From: Chloracidobacterium sp.
Lineage (GTDB): Bacteria; Acidobacteriota; Blastocatellia; Pyrinomonadales; Pyrinomonadaceae
Reading direction: 5' to 3'
DNA length: 38,926 nucleotides
Assembly: GCA_016720705.1 (NCBI GenBank)
Contig: JADKKB010000003.1
Span: 1-38,926, forward strand
Position numbers and translations under genes: made by a program. How positions within the stretch are numbered: position 1 is the first letter of the stretch; each line of letters begins with the position of its first letter. Under the pieces are notes generated by a model. That model did no database searches, was not told the origin of the DNA, and worked only from the letters and a program-made list of their open reading frames with translations. Of this stretch, positions 19,748 to 28,666 are shown piece by piece.

Positions 19748-20493
19748 GTAAATCAGAAAGCAAATTGGGTCTCTATTCGAGGATCAAACAAAGGCTCGGA
19801 TCGATCAGACAAACGGTCGATCTTTCGCGTCATGTCGGCGTTCTAGTGGTCCTTTGCTTAGTCGGAATATACGGAACTTTCAGAATCCTATCGCCTCAGA
19901 ACGAAGCGGCCCAAGTCAGATTTATCGAAACTGGTGGCAGTGAATCGGACCAGGATTTGTCGACAGCCCAGTCGCAAATAAAAAACCCTTTTTCCGGCCC
20001 GGAGTATGACAACGCTGTAAGACTGAGGGAAGCCTCCGCATTGGGAATGGCGGTCTCGTTGTCGGTGTTGTCGTTGAATACGGAAACCGGGAAACTGCCG
20101 GGCAGTGTTGCAGAGATTACGCGACATCTTGAGAGGGCTCGCCTACTACCGCCCGGGATTCACTACAACAGTGGGACCATTGTTTCCGAACAGAGCACAT
20201 TTCAAATCGCATATCGGCGCGAACCTCTTTCATTTGAAGTTCTCGCTATCCCTAGATCTGATCAAGGCTCTCAACTGCTTTTCCGATTTCCGCTGCCGCA
20301 AAGCGAACCTAACACAGTTCTTTACTTTGAGGCTCTCCGCGACAAAGCAATCCCGACCGCTCTATCGACCACAGAACAACTGAGTTCCTCAGGATGGAAG
20401 ATCCGGCATTGGCGGGGAGATACAATCTCGCTTAACTCAGCGACCGTCGATTCACTAAAAGAGCAAAGTGCTTTTTTACTAAATGCACGGTAG
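19744..20493 (+). CDS. Single-TM protein of unknown function in the secretion operon
   Basis: I use the ATG at 19744, which overlaps the stop of the AAA+ gene by four bases; a GTG 27 bases upstream is also open. The 249-residue protein has a basic N-terminus, one membrane helix (HVGVLVVLCLVGIYGTFRIL, about residues 30-49) and a periplasmic domain with TGKLPGSVAEITRHLERAR and FEVLAIPRSDQGSQLLFRF. It shares this pattern (TM, then G-x-x-P-x-x-x-x-x-(I/L), then F-x-(V/L)-x-AIP) with the 22509 gene on the other side of virD4. I do not recognise the family. Confidence 0.65.
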   Translation: MSKSESKLGLYSRIKQRLGSIRQTVDLSRHVGVLVVLCLVGIYGTFRILSPQNEAAQVRFIETGGSESDQDLSTAQSQIKNPFSGPEYDNAVRLREASALGMAVSLSVLSLNTETGKLPGSVAEITRHLERARLLPPGIHYNSGTIVSEQSTFQIAYRREPLSFEVLAIPRSDQGSQLLFRFPLPQSEPNTVLYFEALRDKAIPTALSTTEQLSSSGWKIRHWRGDTISLNSATVDSLKEQSAFLLNAR

Positions 20494-20504
20494 GTAATCA
20501 CGAT

Positions 20505-21212
20505 ATGTTTTCTCGAGAATGGATTGAGAAATTTGACGCTTCCTATGGGATACCACGGAAAGCAAATGAGCAATACTTGCCGTCATATCAGGCATTTTGG
20601 CAATGGTCTGCGGATATTGGAATGTGTCTGTTCTTCATCACACTGGGGCTACTCGGGTCATTACTTTGCTTGTATGCGGGAATTCTATTGGACGTCTATG
20701 GGCTGATCACTTTGGTCTTTTGGGCGATGGCGCTTATATGTGTCGCTGGCTCATTTGTAGATGCGTACTCGCTGATGTGGGCCTACCGCGTTCGACGCAT
20801 GAGCACCGCCCACGGCTCTGCGAGGTGGGCGAAGGCCTCAGACTTGATCCGCTGTGGTCTGATGAACCGGATCAAAGGACTGCCCTTACCCGCAAATGCG
20901 CTTCCCCTTGCAAAAGCCTTTCGTGGCCGCGATGTTTTTCTTCCCGCTAGTCAGTGGCTCCGCCACTTTGTCATGTTCGGCCCAACCGGATCGGGAAAAT
21001 CAAAGACGTTCTTCATGTCGATGATCCGGGCGATCCTAAAGAAGTCATCGTGTCTGGTTTACGACGCAAAAGGTGAGCTTTTGCCCAGACTGCCAAATCA
21101 GCCAAAACGATCTATCGTTTGGACCTTAACGAACCAACAAAGAGCGATCGATGGAACTTCATTCCCAAATGTAGAAACGATCCGGCTTTTGCCTGTCAGA
21201 TCGCCGGAATGA
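20505..21212 (+). CDS. virD4: VirD4/TraG-like coupling protein, N-terminal part (frameshifted)
   Basis: VirD4 is the inner-membrane ATPase that brings DNA or protein substrates to the channel. This frame encodes two membrane helices (about residues 40-66 and 68-88), the conserved HGSARWAKASDL stretch and the Walker A MFGPTGSGKSK (about residues 157-167), followed by CLVYDAKGEL. After that the frame becomes nonsense. Adding one T to the TTTT near 21077-21080 gives AKGELFAQTAKSAKTIYRLD and joins the next frame. The last 45 codons of this frame are artefact. Confidence 0.85.
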   Translation: MFSREWIEKFDASYGIPRKANEQYLPSYQAFWQWSADIGMCLFFITLGLLGSLLCLYAGILLDVYGLITLVFWAMALICVAGSFVDAYSLMWAYRVRRMSTAHGSARWAKASDLIRCGLMNRIKGLPLPANALPLAKAFRGRDVFLPASQWLRHFVMFGPTGSGKSKTFFMSMIRAILKKSSCLVYDAKGELLPRLPNQPKRSIVWTLTNQQRAIDGTSFPNVETIRLLPVRSPE

Positions 21213-22504
21213 TGATCGGGATCGAAGGGCGCCGCCGCACGAACGCCGACCCGTTCTGGGGCGATGCCGAACAAATAGCATTGACCGCGATCCTGTTGCA
21301 CATATCAGAGGTTTATCGCGAGAAAGCGATTCCCGCGTTTGCAGCAGACTTTCTTCTATTTCTTAGTGGTGAAAGCGATGAGGCTTTCAACGATGCGATG
21401 ATGAATTCGCCCAGTCTGTACGCCAAGCAGGCTTACCTGGCATTTCGTCAGGCACCGGTGCAGACCCGTGGCTCGATTCTGATCGGCCTTTACAACAAGC
21501 TGCGCCCGTTTACTCTGGCTCCTGCCCGGATGGTTACTTCCCCGCCAGCCAAGGATCAAACGGCACTGGGTTGTCGGCTCATAAACTTTTCAGATCTTCG
21601 CCAACCCGGAACTGCGGTTTACCTGGTTGTTTCGGAAGGAGCAGCAGACGTATATAAGGAACTGATAGCAACCTTCATCGGACAGGCCGTTATGGAGATG
21701 AGACTCGATGGTGTTAATGAACCGGAGTTTCCTTGCTTCGTTCTCATTGATGAGGCCTACCAATTGAACGTTTCCGAAGTGAAGCGAATTTCAGGCATCG
21801 GTCGCGGTCGCGGCGTCGGATTAGGTCTAGGGTATCAGGACCTTCCTCAGATGTATGACCAATACGGACGAGAGCAGGCGAACGCAATTCTCGGAACCAT
21901 AATGACCAAAATATTTCTCCCCGGCCTGGACGACGTGACCGCTGATTACGCCTCAAAACAGCTAGGTGATACAACGATCTTTTCAAAGACCTTTCAGGAC
22001 TATCCGGGCAAGAAGCAGGACAATACAAGATATGCCGAGCAAAAACGCGCTCTTATGCTGCCGAACGAGATCCGACAGACTGCGGCCCATTCAGAAGTTC
22101 TAATAATAAGCGACACTGCACCGCCAATTCGCGCAGCTTACCCTCCGTTCGCGGTGTCCAAAGAAATGTATCTTGCCTCCAACAAAGGGGCCCCGAAAGA
22201 AGTTCATCTGGGGGATATAGACGCACAATTCTCGCTTACAACTGAACCTGGGCAAGTTAAACGATCAGATCCCGAAAGGACTGCGTTAAAAGAAATAATT
22301 TCGGCCGGTGTTGACAAAGTTTTATCCATTGAAAGAATTGCGGAGTTAGTTGGATCGTCACCAAGCGAAACCGAATCTGATTTTCTGCTCGATGTAGAAT
22401 CCGCTGAGAACTCCGATTTGATTAAGAATGCCCTGCACCGCCTTCCTGAGGATGTTCGATTCATGACGACTGCCGCTCCCGTCAGTCAACTTTCACAAAT
22501 TTAG
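21119..22504 (+). CDS. virD4: VirD4/TraG-like coupling protein, C-terminal part (frameshifted)
   Basis: This 461-codon frame continues the coupling protein: LDLNEPTKSDRWNFIP, then ADPFWGDAEQIALTAILLHI, the Walker B FPCFVLIDEAYQLN and the TraG motif GRGRGVGLGLGYQDLPQMYD. AIL-GTIMTKIFLPGL follows, all classical for the VirD4/TraG/TcpA group. The opening codons in this frame are real coding sequence but the start is not: translation begins at 20505. The full protein would be about 666 residues. The tail after PKEVHLGDIDAQ is variable and may contact substrates or accessory proteins. Confidence 0.85.
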   Translation: MDLNEPTKSDRWNFIPKCRNDPAFACQIAGMMIGIEGRRRTNADPFWGDAEQIALTAILLHISEVYREKAIPAFAADFLLFLSGESDEAFNDAMMNSPSLYAKQAYLAFRQAPVQTRGSILIGLYNKLRPFTLAPARMVTSPPAKDQTALGCRLINFSDLRQPGTAVYLVVSEGAADVYKELIATFIGQAVMEMRLDGVNEPEFPCFVLIDEAYQLNVSEVKRISGIGRGRGVGLGLGYQDLPQMYDQYGREQANAILGTIMTKIFLPGLDDVTADYASKQLGDTTIFSKTFQDYPGKKQDNTRYAEQKRALMLPNEIRQTAAHSEVLIISDTAPPIRAAYPPFAVSKEMYLASNKGAPKEVHLGDIDAQFSLTTEPGQVKRSDPERTALKEIISAGVDKVLSIERIAELVGSSPSETESDFLLDVESAENSDLIKNALHRLPEDVRFMTTAAPVSQLSQI

Positions 22505-22508
22505 ATCC

Positions 22509-23027
22509 ATGCTAAATAGACTCAAAATATCACTCATTCTGGCGCCGCTCGCGTTATTGATGCTGGTGGGCGTGTATATCTATTCCCTTTGGTCCGAGGA
22601 ACGAGAGCGACGTGCAGAAATACCCTTTGATGCGACTAGGGTAATGAATAGAGATCTACTAAAGTTTCATCAGAAGCGGGGATCATTCCCCGAAAAGCTA
22701 GAAGATCTCGAAGGTGTAGTCTGGGAGAAAAAGGATAGAAATTACGTGTCGCAAGGCCGCTCGATGATACATAGAAATTACTTCTACCTGTATTCAAAGA
22801 TAAATCCCCATCGATTTACTCTTTGGGCCATACCAATTGGCAAAGTGCGTGACGAAGCACTGACACTCTTTCTGGTCGGAACTCCTACTTCGGACAGAAC
22901 GTGGAAAGGCCCGGCATTGCCATTTCCTGATATTGAGAACCTGTCCGCCGCCCCTTCGTCAAACGACCTGATCATGTTGGGTCTTGTCGAGCAACCGAAT
23001 ACCCGACAGGAGTCGAAATCAAAGTGA
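22509..23027 (+). CDS. Single-TM protein of unknown function, last gene of the rightward operon
   Basis: The 172-residue protein has an N-terminal membrane helix (ILAPLALLMLVGVYIYSLW, about residues 9-27), then KRGSFPEKLEDLEGVVW and FTLWAIPIGKVRDEALTLFL. It starts four bases after the virD4 stop. The periplasmic part resembles, in motif order, the protein encoded at 19744, so the two may be distant paralogues. Similar G-x-(F/L)-P-x-x-(L/V) stretches occur in pseudopilin-like proteins, but no prepilin cleavage motif is present. Function unknown. Confidence 0.6.
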   Translation: MLNRLKISLILAPLALLMLVGVYIYSLWSEERERRAEIPFDATRVMNRDLLKFHQKRGSFPEKLEDLEGVVWEKKDRNYVSQGRSMIHRNYFYLYSKINPHRFTLWAIPIGKVRDEALTLFLVGTPTSDRTWKGPALPFPDIENLSAAPSSNDLIMLGLVEQPNTRQESKSK

Positions 23028-23034
23028 GAACATT

Positions 23035-23063
23035 AGCGGAATCATTTCAGAATGCGTTCCGCT
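23035..23063. repeat. 7-bp inverted repeat overlapping the tRNA remnant
   Basis: AGCGGAA (23035-23041) and TTCCGCT (23057-23063) are perfect reverse complements separated by 15 bases. The right arm lies in the tRNA-Asn anticodon stem region. It may be an integrase core-type site, but a chance match is possible. Confidence 0.35.
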
Positions 23064-23106
23064 GCTAACCAAAGGGTTGTAAGTTCGAGTCTTACCTGCG
23101 GAGCCA
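23054..23106 (+). other. 3' remnant of a tRNA-Asn gene, probable ICE attachment site
   Basis: The 53 bases contain a perfect T arm (GTAAG, loop TTCGAGT, CTTAC), an acceptor strand CTGCGGA, a discriminator G and an encoded CCA, preceded by an anticodon-loop-like CTGCTAACC. A bacterial tRNA-Asn(GTT) has the same sequence apart from GTT instead of GCT and a paired anticodon stem, which is broken here. No matching 5' acceptor strand TCCGCAG or D arm lies upstream. The gene is therefore only a 3' fragment, as left by integrative elements at one end. It lies 26 bases after the last secretion-operon gene. A long variable arm is absent, so tRNA-Ser is excluded despite the GCT triplet. Confidence 0.7.
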
Positions 23107-23122
23107 ATTAACTTAACACGTT

Positions 23123-23157
23123 ACGGGTATCGAATGTCGTTACCCGTTTTGTTTTTC
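23123..23157 (+). terminator. Rho-independent terminator after the secretion operon
   Basis: ACGGGTA (23123-23129) pairs with TACCCGT (23141-23147) and is followed by TTTGTTTTT. It lies just after the tRNA remnant and could end rightward transcription from the secretion operon, or be the former tRNA terminator. Confidence 0.7.
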
Positions 23158-23679
23158 TCCAATAATTTCCTCTCCGAAACAGCACAGTAACAGACGGAAC
23201 ATCCATGCAACAGTTCGCCTTCCAAATGCATATCGACACGCTGATTGCCTTGGGGCAAAAAAAGCGATTGCCGCTTCTGCACCGAGGTGCCTTACTGACT
23301 GCCGAACACCACAGTCGAGACCTCGTATGCTGAACCCGATCCCCCTGGATCTGAGTGGAGGTGGTTCTCATGCAGAAAGTTAGAAGAATGATTGGCAACT
23401 GGCGCATTTACTTGGGTCAGACGTCTCTGCGATTCGAATGAGGATACTTTTTTCAACCTCGGTTTGACATTGCTTTAACAGTAGTATTTAATGCCGGAAA
23501 CATTGTGATTGAGCCGCCTCACTGGCATTATCTAAGGAACCGGCTTTCTTGATTGCACTTGTTATTTGCAAATGCTGGCTTTGAACTCCCGAATCGAAAG
23601 ACTCCTCACAAGAGAAATCCCTTCGCCTGTTCCCAAGCCGCATTAGTTTTTCCATTTACACATACTTATTGGAGAGCCC
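23158..23679. other. Intergenic region, no recognisable gene
   Basis: Only short unsupported frames occur on either strand. The stretch holds the promoter-like element at 23464-23492 and a ribosome-binding GGAGAG just before 23680. Confidence 0.5.
23464..23492 (+). promoter_or_regulatory. Sigma-70-like promoter for the VCBS/RHS operon
   Basis: TTGACA (23464-23469), a 17-base spacer and TTTAAT (23487-23492) match the consensus in 11 of 12 positions. The first downstream gene starts at 23680, so the leader would be about 180 bases. The same TTGACATTGCTT string recurs at 31795. Confidence 0.5.
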
Positions 23680-24900
23680 ATGTCCAAGAAGACACTACGA
23701 AACAGCGTTGTTGAGGCCAAAGATCTCGGACGATCGGATCAACCGTCTCATATTTTAGAGCCAACGGACCAACTCGCTGAACCTCGACGCCAGAAATTCG
23801 CCCGGATCGCAACGTTTGTGCGTTCGCATCTGGTCCTGATCGGAGTGATTGTTGTTTTGCCCCTGGTCGGCATCGGCATATTTGCAAAGAGCGGGTGGCT
23901 GCCAAGCACGGATCCTCTAAACGGCCAGCGGACTGGCTGGTTTGGCAAGGCATTGCCAAAGAATGCTTCGAGCAGTTGGAACCCCTTCGCGGCACCACTT
24001 CCTACGCCAACACCGCAGCTTAGCAAAGAGTACGTGTACGCTGGTTCACGAATGCTGGCTGTAGTCGATGCCAACGCCAACGAGACTCCGCCGGCGGATC
24101 TTGCGGTTTGGCGGCCGTCGAGCGGGACCTGGTACGTTTACAATCTCGTGACCTCGGCCTGGACATCTTACGCTTGGGGCAACAGCACCGACACGCCTGT
24201 CCAGGGCGATTTCGACGGAGACGGCAAGACCGACTTTGCTGTGTTCAGGCCTTCGACCAACGTCTGGTGGATCGCGACCTCCGGCAACAGCAGCTATTAC
24301 ACGGTGACTTTCGGTGCCAGCGGCGATATACCCGCGGTTGCCGACTTCGACGGTGACGGCAGGACGGACGTTGCGGTCTTTCGTCCTTCGACAGGAGTCT
24401 GGTACATCTCCAGATCATCCGACAGCGGAACGACGACAGTGACCTACGGCGTCAACAACGACATCCCGACACCGAGGGACTATGACGGCGACGGCAAAGC
24501 CGACATCAGCGTCTGGCGGCCCTCTGCCACTTCCTTCTACACACTCCGAAGCTCCGACACGACCACACAGCAGGTGACATTCGGTAACGATGGCGACACT
24601 CCGGTCTCAGCCGATTTCGACGGCGACGGCAAGGCCAACTACGCCGTCCGGCACAATGCCGGTTGGATCATCATGAACGCCTCATGGACCTCGACCACGA
24701 CGACCACTCCGACTGGTGACGCCGCCGGTGACATCCCCGTCGCAAACGATTTCGACGGCGACGGCAAGGTCGATATCGCCGTCTGGCGCAATTCAAGTGG
24801 CGACTGGTACATCCGCAAGTCCGGCTCATCGAACACCCTAAGACAAGAGCATTGGGGAATGGCGGATGATATTCCGGTACCTGCATATTTTCGAAGGTAA
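23680..24900 (+). CDS. Membrane-anchored VCBS/FG-GAP repeat protein
   Basis: The ATG at 23680 is preceded by GGAGAG. The 406-residue protein has a cytoplasmic basic N-terminus, a membrane helix (LVLIGVIVVLPLVGIGIFA, about residues 51-69), a Pro/Thr linker and then EYVYAGSRMLAV. After this come six or so repeats of about 45 residues built as PVQGDFDGDGKTDFAVFRPS-type units (calcium-binding DxDxDG loops alternating with W-Y-I-rich beta strands). Such repeats fold as a beta-propeller. In this lineage proteins of this kind commonly precede RHS genes, as here (35 bases upstream). It may help in surface display or calcium-dependent folding of the RHS protein; that role is inference. Confidence 0.8.
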   Translation: MSKKTLRNSVVEAKDLGRSDQPSHILEPTDQLAEPRRQKFARIATFVRSHLVLIGVIVVLPLVGIGIFAKSGWLPSTDPLNGQRTGWFGKALPKNASSSWNPFAAPLPTPTPQLSKEYVYAGSRMLAVVDANANETPPADLAVWRPSSGTWYVYNLVTSAWTSYAWGNSTDTPVQGDFDGDGKTDFAVFRPSTNVWWIATSGNSSYYTVTFGASGDIPAVADFDGDGRTDVAVFRPSTGVWYISRSSDSGTTTVTYGVNNDIPTPRDYDGDGKADISVWRPSATSFYTLRSSDTTTQQVTFGNDGDTPVSADFDGDGKANYAVRHNAGWIIMNASWTSTTTTTPTGDAAGDIPVANDFDGDGKVDIAVWRNSSGDWYIRKSGSSNTLRQEHWGMADDIPVPAYFRR

Positions 24901-24934
24901 GTAATTGGCGGCGGCAGTGAAAGGGAAACGTGAT

Positions 24935-27900
24935 ATGGAAACTAACACAAAGAATCTTGAGGCGAGATCAGCTTGGCAGCGAAATCTAGGGATAGGTCGT
25001 TTTACAGGGCTGGAGCATATAGGAATTCTCATTGCTCTGCTGGTATGTGCTTTGATAGTCAATGGGCAGTCGGGCGGGTCCTCACGAGCAAAGTCGAAAG
25101 ACACTGGTGGGGCAGCAGATCAAAATCTGAAAAGTCTCGCGCATGTTAATCCTTCAACCTTGGCAATGGAGATGAACATACCGCTTTTCAGCTATCCGGG
25201 TCGAAATGGCAACAGTCTGCCAATTGGATTGAGCTACTCATCAAAACTATGGAGAATGGACAATCGCTCAACCTACTTCTATTTCACTCCAATTGGTCAT
25301 TACAAACAATACGTAACTCAGCTAGCCCCGATGTTCGCGGAGAGAAGTGCTGCGGGTTGGACCAGCAGTTTGGCTGCCCCGACAATTGAAGAGAAATTTG
25401 AGATCTATAATCAAGAAGGCGAAGTTTTCACACCCGGTGAGGATATCAACGGATTCAATTTTTATACCCAACAGGCTGCAACAGCGGGGCAGGGTTCTGG
25501 CTTGCTTAGTAATCCCAACTTGCCTTGTGGTTGGGTCTGCATCGAACGAACACGTACGTGCGAGAATGGAGTATGTGACCCTTGGGAATGCACGCGCTTT
25601 GACTGGAACACTGCCAACTGCGGCGGCGGTGGCCCCGGTGGCGGTGCCTCATGCCACTACCAGAACGGTTATTGTCCCGCCTCCTGCTCCTTTTGTGTCG
25701 AGGAGCCGCAATGCCCGTCATGGCATCCCAACTGTGACATAGACATAGAGCCGCCTCCGGGCATCGAAAATCCGCCAAAGATGCACTACGTTAAGCGCGT
25801 AAATGTGAGAATGGGTGATGGTTCGACGCATGAGTTTCGAAAATCCGACGCCGTGTTTGGCTATTGCTCTGGTTCGGTCAACGACGGCCCCGACTGCGAA
25901 GGCGTATTTGGTGTTCCAGATACGTTGGGCAAGTTTCTTGCGGTGGATGGGTCGGGAATGACTCTCGTTCGTACATCAGATGGGAGCACCCTCCATATGA
26001 CGGATGGCAGTCGCTATCAATTTCCGGGCCAATCAACTGGAAGTTTTGATCAGACGGCCTTATTCGAGGCGAAAGAACTGGTTGACATTGACGGAAATCG
26101 AACCGTCTATAGTACTTCCGAAACTCCTAATCAATTCACAGTCGACGGCCAAAATGTTCGGAAGGTAAAGGACACCGTGGGCCGTGAGTTTGAAGTTCCA
26201 TTACCACTAAACCTGATCGGACAGTCACAGATCGAAGGCGATCAGGTCATAGGCCTTTCTTCATTGTCTGGTTCGAGTTCGCTGGATTATAAATTAAAGT
26301 GGCGTCACCTCAAACCCGTACAGTGTACGAACGAAGTTCTGACTAACTGCGGCCAGACGGAAGGTGCGCTGGAACATCCTGAGCAAAACATCTATTACTA
26401 CACGTCGATTACGTGTTTTGGTAGCGCCGAGAATCCAGTGAATTCGGCAAATCCGAATACAACGGAGAAACTGTTTCCGCTCAACGGAATTGGCATGCGG
26501 TCTTGCAATCCGTTTGATGGTGATACGCCCGCAACCGCATTAGCTAAACGTTTCAACCCAGTGGTTCTGGCGGGCGTTGATCTTCCCAACGGGCAGAAGT
26601 ATGAGTTCAGGTACAACCAATACGGCGAGATCACAAAGATCGTTTACCCAACCGGCAGTTTCGAAACCTTCCAATACGGGCAGATCGCCCCGATGAACGG
26701 CTTCGATTATCCCGCCTACGACCAGACAAACAGGGGCGTGGTAGAACGAAATGTCTTTCAGGCAAATAGTACTGTTCCAGACCAGCATTGGACGTATGCT
26801 GTTGCGTTCACAGGATCAGGGGCGAACGCCAACTATAAAGTCACGATGACTTCGTCGAAAGGTAACTCTTCATCCACCGCCGGTGCAAAGACCGAGAGGT
26901 ATCTTTTGTCCGACACGGCGCACGAACATCAATTTGGGTTCGATAAACCGAGCGCCGGGATGCCGGTAGATGAACGTAGCTTCGATGAGAATAACGTCTT
27001 GCGTTCACGAACTCTGACTGAGTGGACGGTTCACGGGCCAGTTGCGACGAATGATCCTATCAGACCCGCGAATTCGCTCGCTCAGCGTGATCCACAAGTA
27101 GCGCGAACGGTTTCGGTTATTATCGAAAACGGTCAGGCCTTGGCGACGCTAAGTGAAAATGAATATGAGACGCCGGGTGTCAATAACAATACTGCACCCA
27201 CGGATGCTGAGTATTTTGCTCACCTTAATTTGAAGCGCACAAAATCGCACCATTTCAGGAATATTCCGTTGAGTCTCGCTCAGACGGGGACGTTTAGTCA
27301 GATCGCTGGTTATTTTAATTCATCAACAATCGCAACGATTGGAGAAACGGATTACGCATATATCCCTGACTATAAAGCTAGAGGAATAAACAGTTTGCCT
27401 ACAGAGAGCCGTGCGTTGGACAAGGAAGGTAATGTCCTCACCAAAACGCAAACACTTTTTGATGAACAAAATTATCTGGGGGCAAGTAGCGGATATCTTA
27501 GCGGGAACCTTGTAAGTACTTGGACCGATCCATCGACCGACCTGTCGATACCAGCTAACTCAAGATTACTTCGCGGAAAGCCCACGACTACTAAGCTGTG
27601 GAATAACGAGACGAATTCTTGGATATCGTCGTGCGTCCAATACGACCAATACGGCAGTCCGCGAAAGGCTTGGGAACCCAATGAGGACTACAACAGCAGT
27701 CGGTTCACCGAAACCGAATACTCCTCTGATTACGGTTTTGCATATCCGACCAAGGTGACAACGCCGCCACCCGATCCGACTAACACTCACGGCACGAATT
27801 CCGGTTCGTTCATAACGACGAGTTACGACTTCATGACAGGGTTGCCGTTGACAGTCTCGAACGAATTTGGGCAAACGACTAAGACCGAGTACAACGATGC

Positions 27901-28666
27901 ACTCTTGAGACCGACAAAAGTTTATGGGCTAAGCGATTTCACCATCCCAATAGCCGAGACTATCTATGACGATATTGCCCGCACCGTGAAGGTTCGGAAA
28001 CAACTCGATTCGATGAATTGGGATGAGTCAACTACCTATGCCGACTCAATGGGCCGCTCTGTTAAGACGGTCGCTAATGATTCTCAGGGCGATGTTATTG
28101 TCGAGACGAAGTACGACCTGTTAGGCCGCGTTCAGATGGTTTCCAATCCTTACCGGCAGGGCGATTTAGTTCTTTGGAGTCTGAAGGAGTATGACGAGGC
28201 CGGACGAGTCAAACAAACCCGTGAACCCGTAGCCGGGCAAAATCCAAGCAGTCCGACTGGAAACATACTTGGCACGAGCGGCTTTGACATCTCAACGGCA
28301 CCCGACGCTTTGGGTACCGTAATTACTACTACTAACGCTGCGTCGAAAAAGTCACGTTCTATTTCAAACGCGCTTGGTCAGTTGATAGCAGTGGATGAAC
28401 CTGACAGTACCGGCGCCCTTCCCGCTCTTCCGCAATCTACTCCCGTACCCAGTCCAACACCGAGCGGAACACCTTCGCCGCACGGTCAGTGCATTTCGCA
28501 ATGTCCGCCCAACTTCACCGGCGGAGAGTATCCTTCGTACTCGACATTCTACGACTACAATTCGCAGGGCAAACTGGTCAAGGTTACGCAAGGCGATCAG
28601 AAGCTTCTTTTTATACGATTCCCTTGGCCGTCTGATTCGCGTTCGACAGCCAGAACAGGAAATTAA
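24935..28666 (+). CDS. RHS-repeat polymorphic toxin, N-terminal and main body (frameshifted near 28603)
   Basis: I place the start at the ATG at 24935 (METNTKNLEA); the frame is open 30 bases further. An N-terminal hydrophobic segment (IGILIALLVCALIVNGQ, about residues 28-44) fits a signal or anchor. NPSTLAMEMNIPLFSYPGRN and LPIGLSYSSKLW are typical RHS N-terminal lines. A Cys-rich insert of about 100 residues (about 195-290: CGWVCIERTRTC, CHYQNGYCPASCSFC) is unusual. YD-type repeats follow (YEFRYNQYGEITKIVYPTG, TKYDLLGRVQMVSNPYRQ). The frame becomes false after KVTQGDQK; dropping one C near 28603 yields QKFFLYDSLGRLIRVRQPE and enters the next frame. With all parts the protein is about 2,000 residues. 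Confidence 0.85.
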   Translation: METNTKNLEARSAWQRNLGIGRFTGLEHIGILIALLVCALIVNGQSGGSSRAKSKDTGGAADQNLKSLAHVNPSTLAMEMNIPLFSYPGRNGNSLPIGLSYSSKLWRMDNRSTYFYFTPIGHYKQYVTQLAPMFAERSAAGWTSSLAAPTIEEKFEIYNQEGEVFTPGEDINGFNFYTQQAATAGQGSGLLSNPNLPCGWVCIERTRTCENGVCDPWECTRFDWNTANCGGGGPGGGASCHYQNGYCPASCSFCVEEPQCPSWHPNCDIDIEPPPGIENPPKMHYVKRVNVRMGDGSTHEFRKSDAVFGYCSGSVNDGPDCEGVFGVPDTLGKFLAVDGSGMTLVRTSDGSTLHMTDGSRYQFPGQSTGSFDQTALFEAKELVDIDGNRTVYSTSETPNQFTVDGQNVRKVKDTVGREFEVPLPLNLIGQSQIEGDQVIGLSSLSGSSSLDYKLKWRHLKPVQCTNEVLTNCGQTEGALEHPEQNIYYYTSITCFGSAENPVNSANPNTTEKLFPLNGIGMRSCNPFDGDTPATALAKRFNPVVLAGVDLPNGQKYEFRYNQYGEITKIVYPTGSFETFQYGQIAPMNGFDYPAYDQTNRGVVERNVFQANSTVPDQHWTYAVAFTGSGANANYKVTMTSSKGNSSSTAGAKTERYLLSDTAHEHQFGFDKPSAGMPVDERSFDENNVLRSRTLTEWTVHGPVATNDPIRPANSLAQRDPQVARTVSVIIENGQALATLSENEYETPGVNNNTAPTDAEYFAHLNLKRTKSHHFRNIPLSLAQTGTFSQIAGYFNSSTIATIGETDYAYIPDYKARGINSLPTESRALDKEGNVLTKTQTLFDEQNYLGASSGYLSGNLVSTWTDPSTDLSIPANSRLLRGKPTTTKLWNNETNSWISSCVQYDQYGSPRKAWEPNEDYNSSRFTETEYSSDYGFAYPTKVTTPPPDPTNTHGTNSGSFITTSYDFMTGLPLTVSNEFGQTTKTEYNDALLRPTKVYGLSDFTIPIAETIYDDIARTVKVRKQLDSMNWDESTTYADSMGRSVKTVANDSQGDVIVETKYDLLGRVQMVSNPYRQGDLVLWSLKEYDEAGRVKQTREPVAGQNPSSPTGNILGTSGFDISTAPDALGTVITTTNAASKKSRSISNALGQLIAVDEPDSTGALPALPQSTPVPSPTPSGTPSPHGQCISQCPPNFTGGEYPSYSTFYDYNSQGKLVKVTQGDQKLLFIRFPWPSDSRSTARTGN

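Larger units (their letters stand above)
1..23106. mobile_element. Right-hand part of a putative integrative conjugative element
   Basis: The stretch combines a near-complete VirB/VirD4 type IV secretion locus (7518-22504) with typical ICE cargo (methylase-helicase, primase-like protein, AbiE toxin-antitoxin) and stops at a tRNA-Asn 3' remnant ending in CCA at 23106. ICEs that enter the 3' end of a tRNA leave the complete tRNA at one end and a 3' fragment at the other, so the intact tRNA-Asn and the integrase would lie left of the window. No relaxase, oriT or integrase was recognised inside. The boundary on the left is not in view. Calling it an ICE is inference from gene content and the tRNA remnant. 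Confidence 0.55.

Noticed and set aside
23054..23106. Functional tRNA-Ser(GCT)
   Set aside because: The anticodon-like triplet is GCT, but there is no long variable arm, the anticodon stem is unpaired and the 5' half is missing. The T arm and acceptor match tRNA-Asn better.
23108..23407. 99-codon minus-strand frame that looked like a small Cys-containing protein
   Set aside because: No motif, no ribosome-binding site, and it overlaps the terminator after the tRNA remnant. It could also be a fragment of something lost at the ICE boundary, but nothing supports it.
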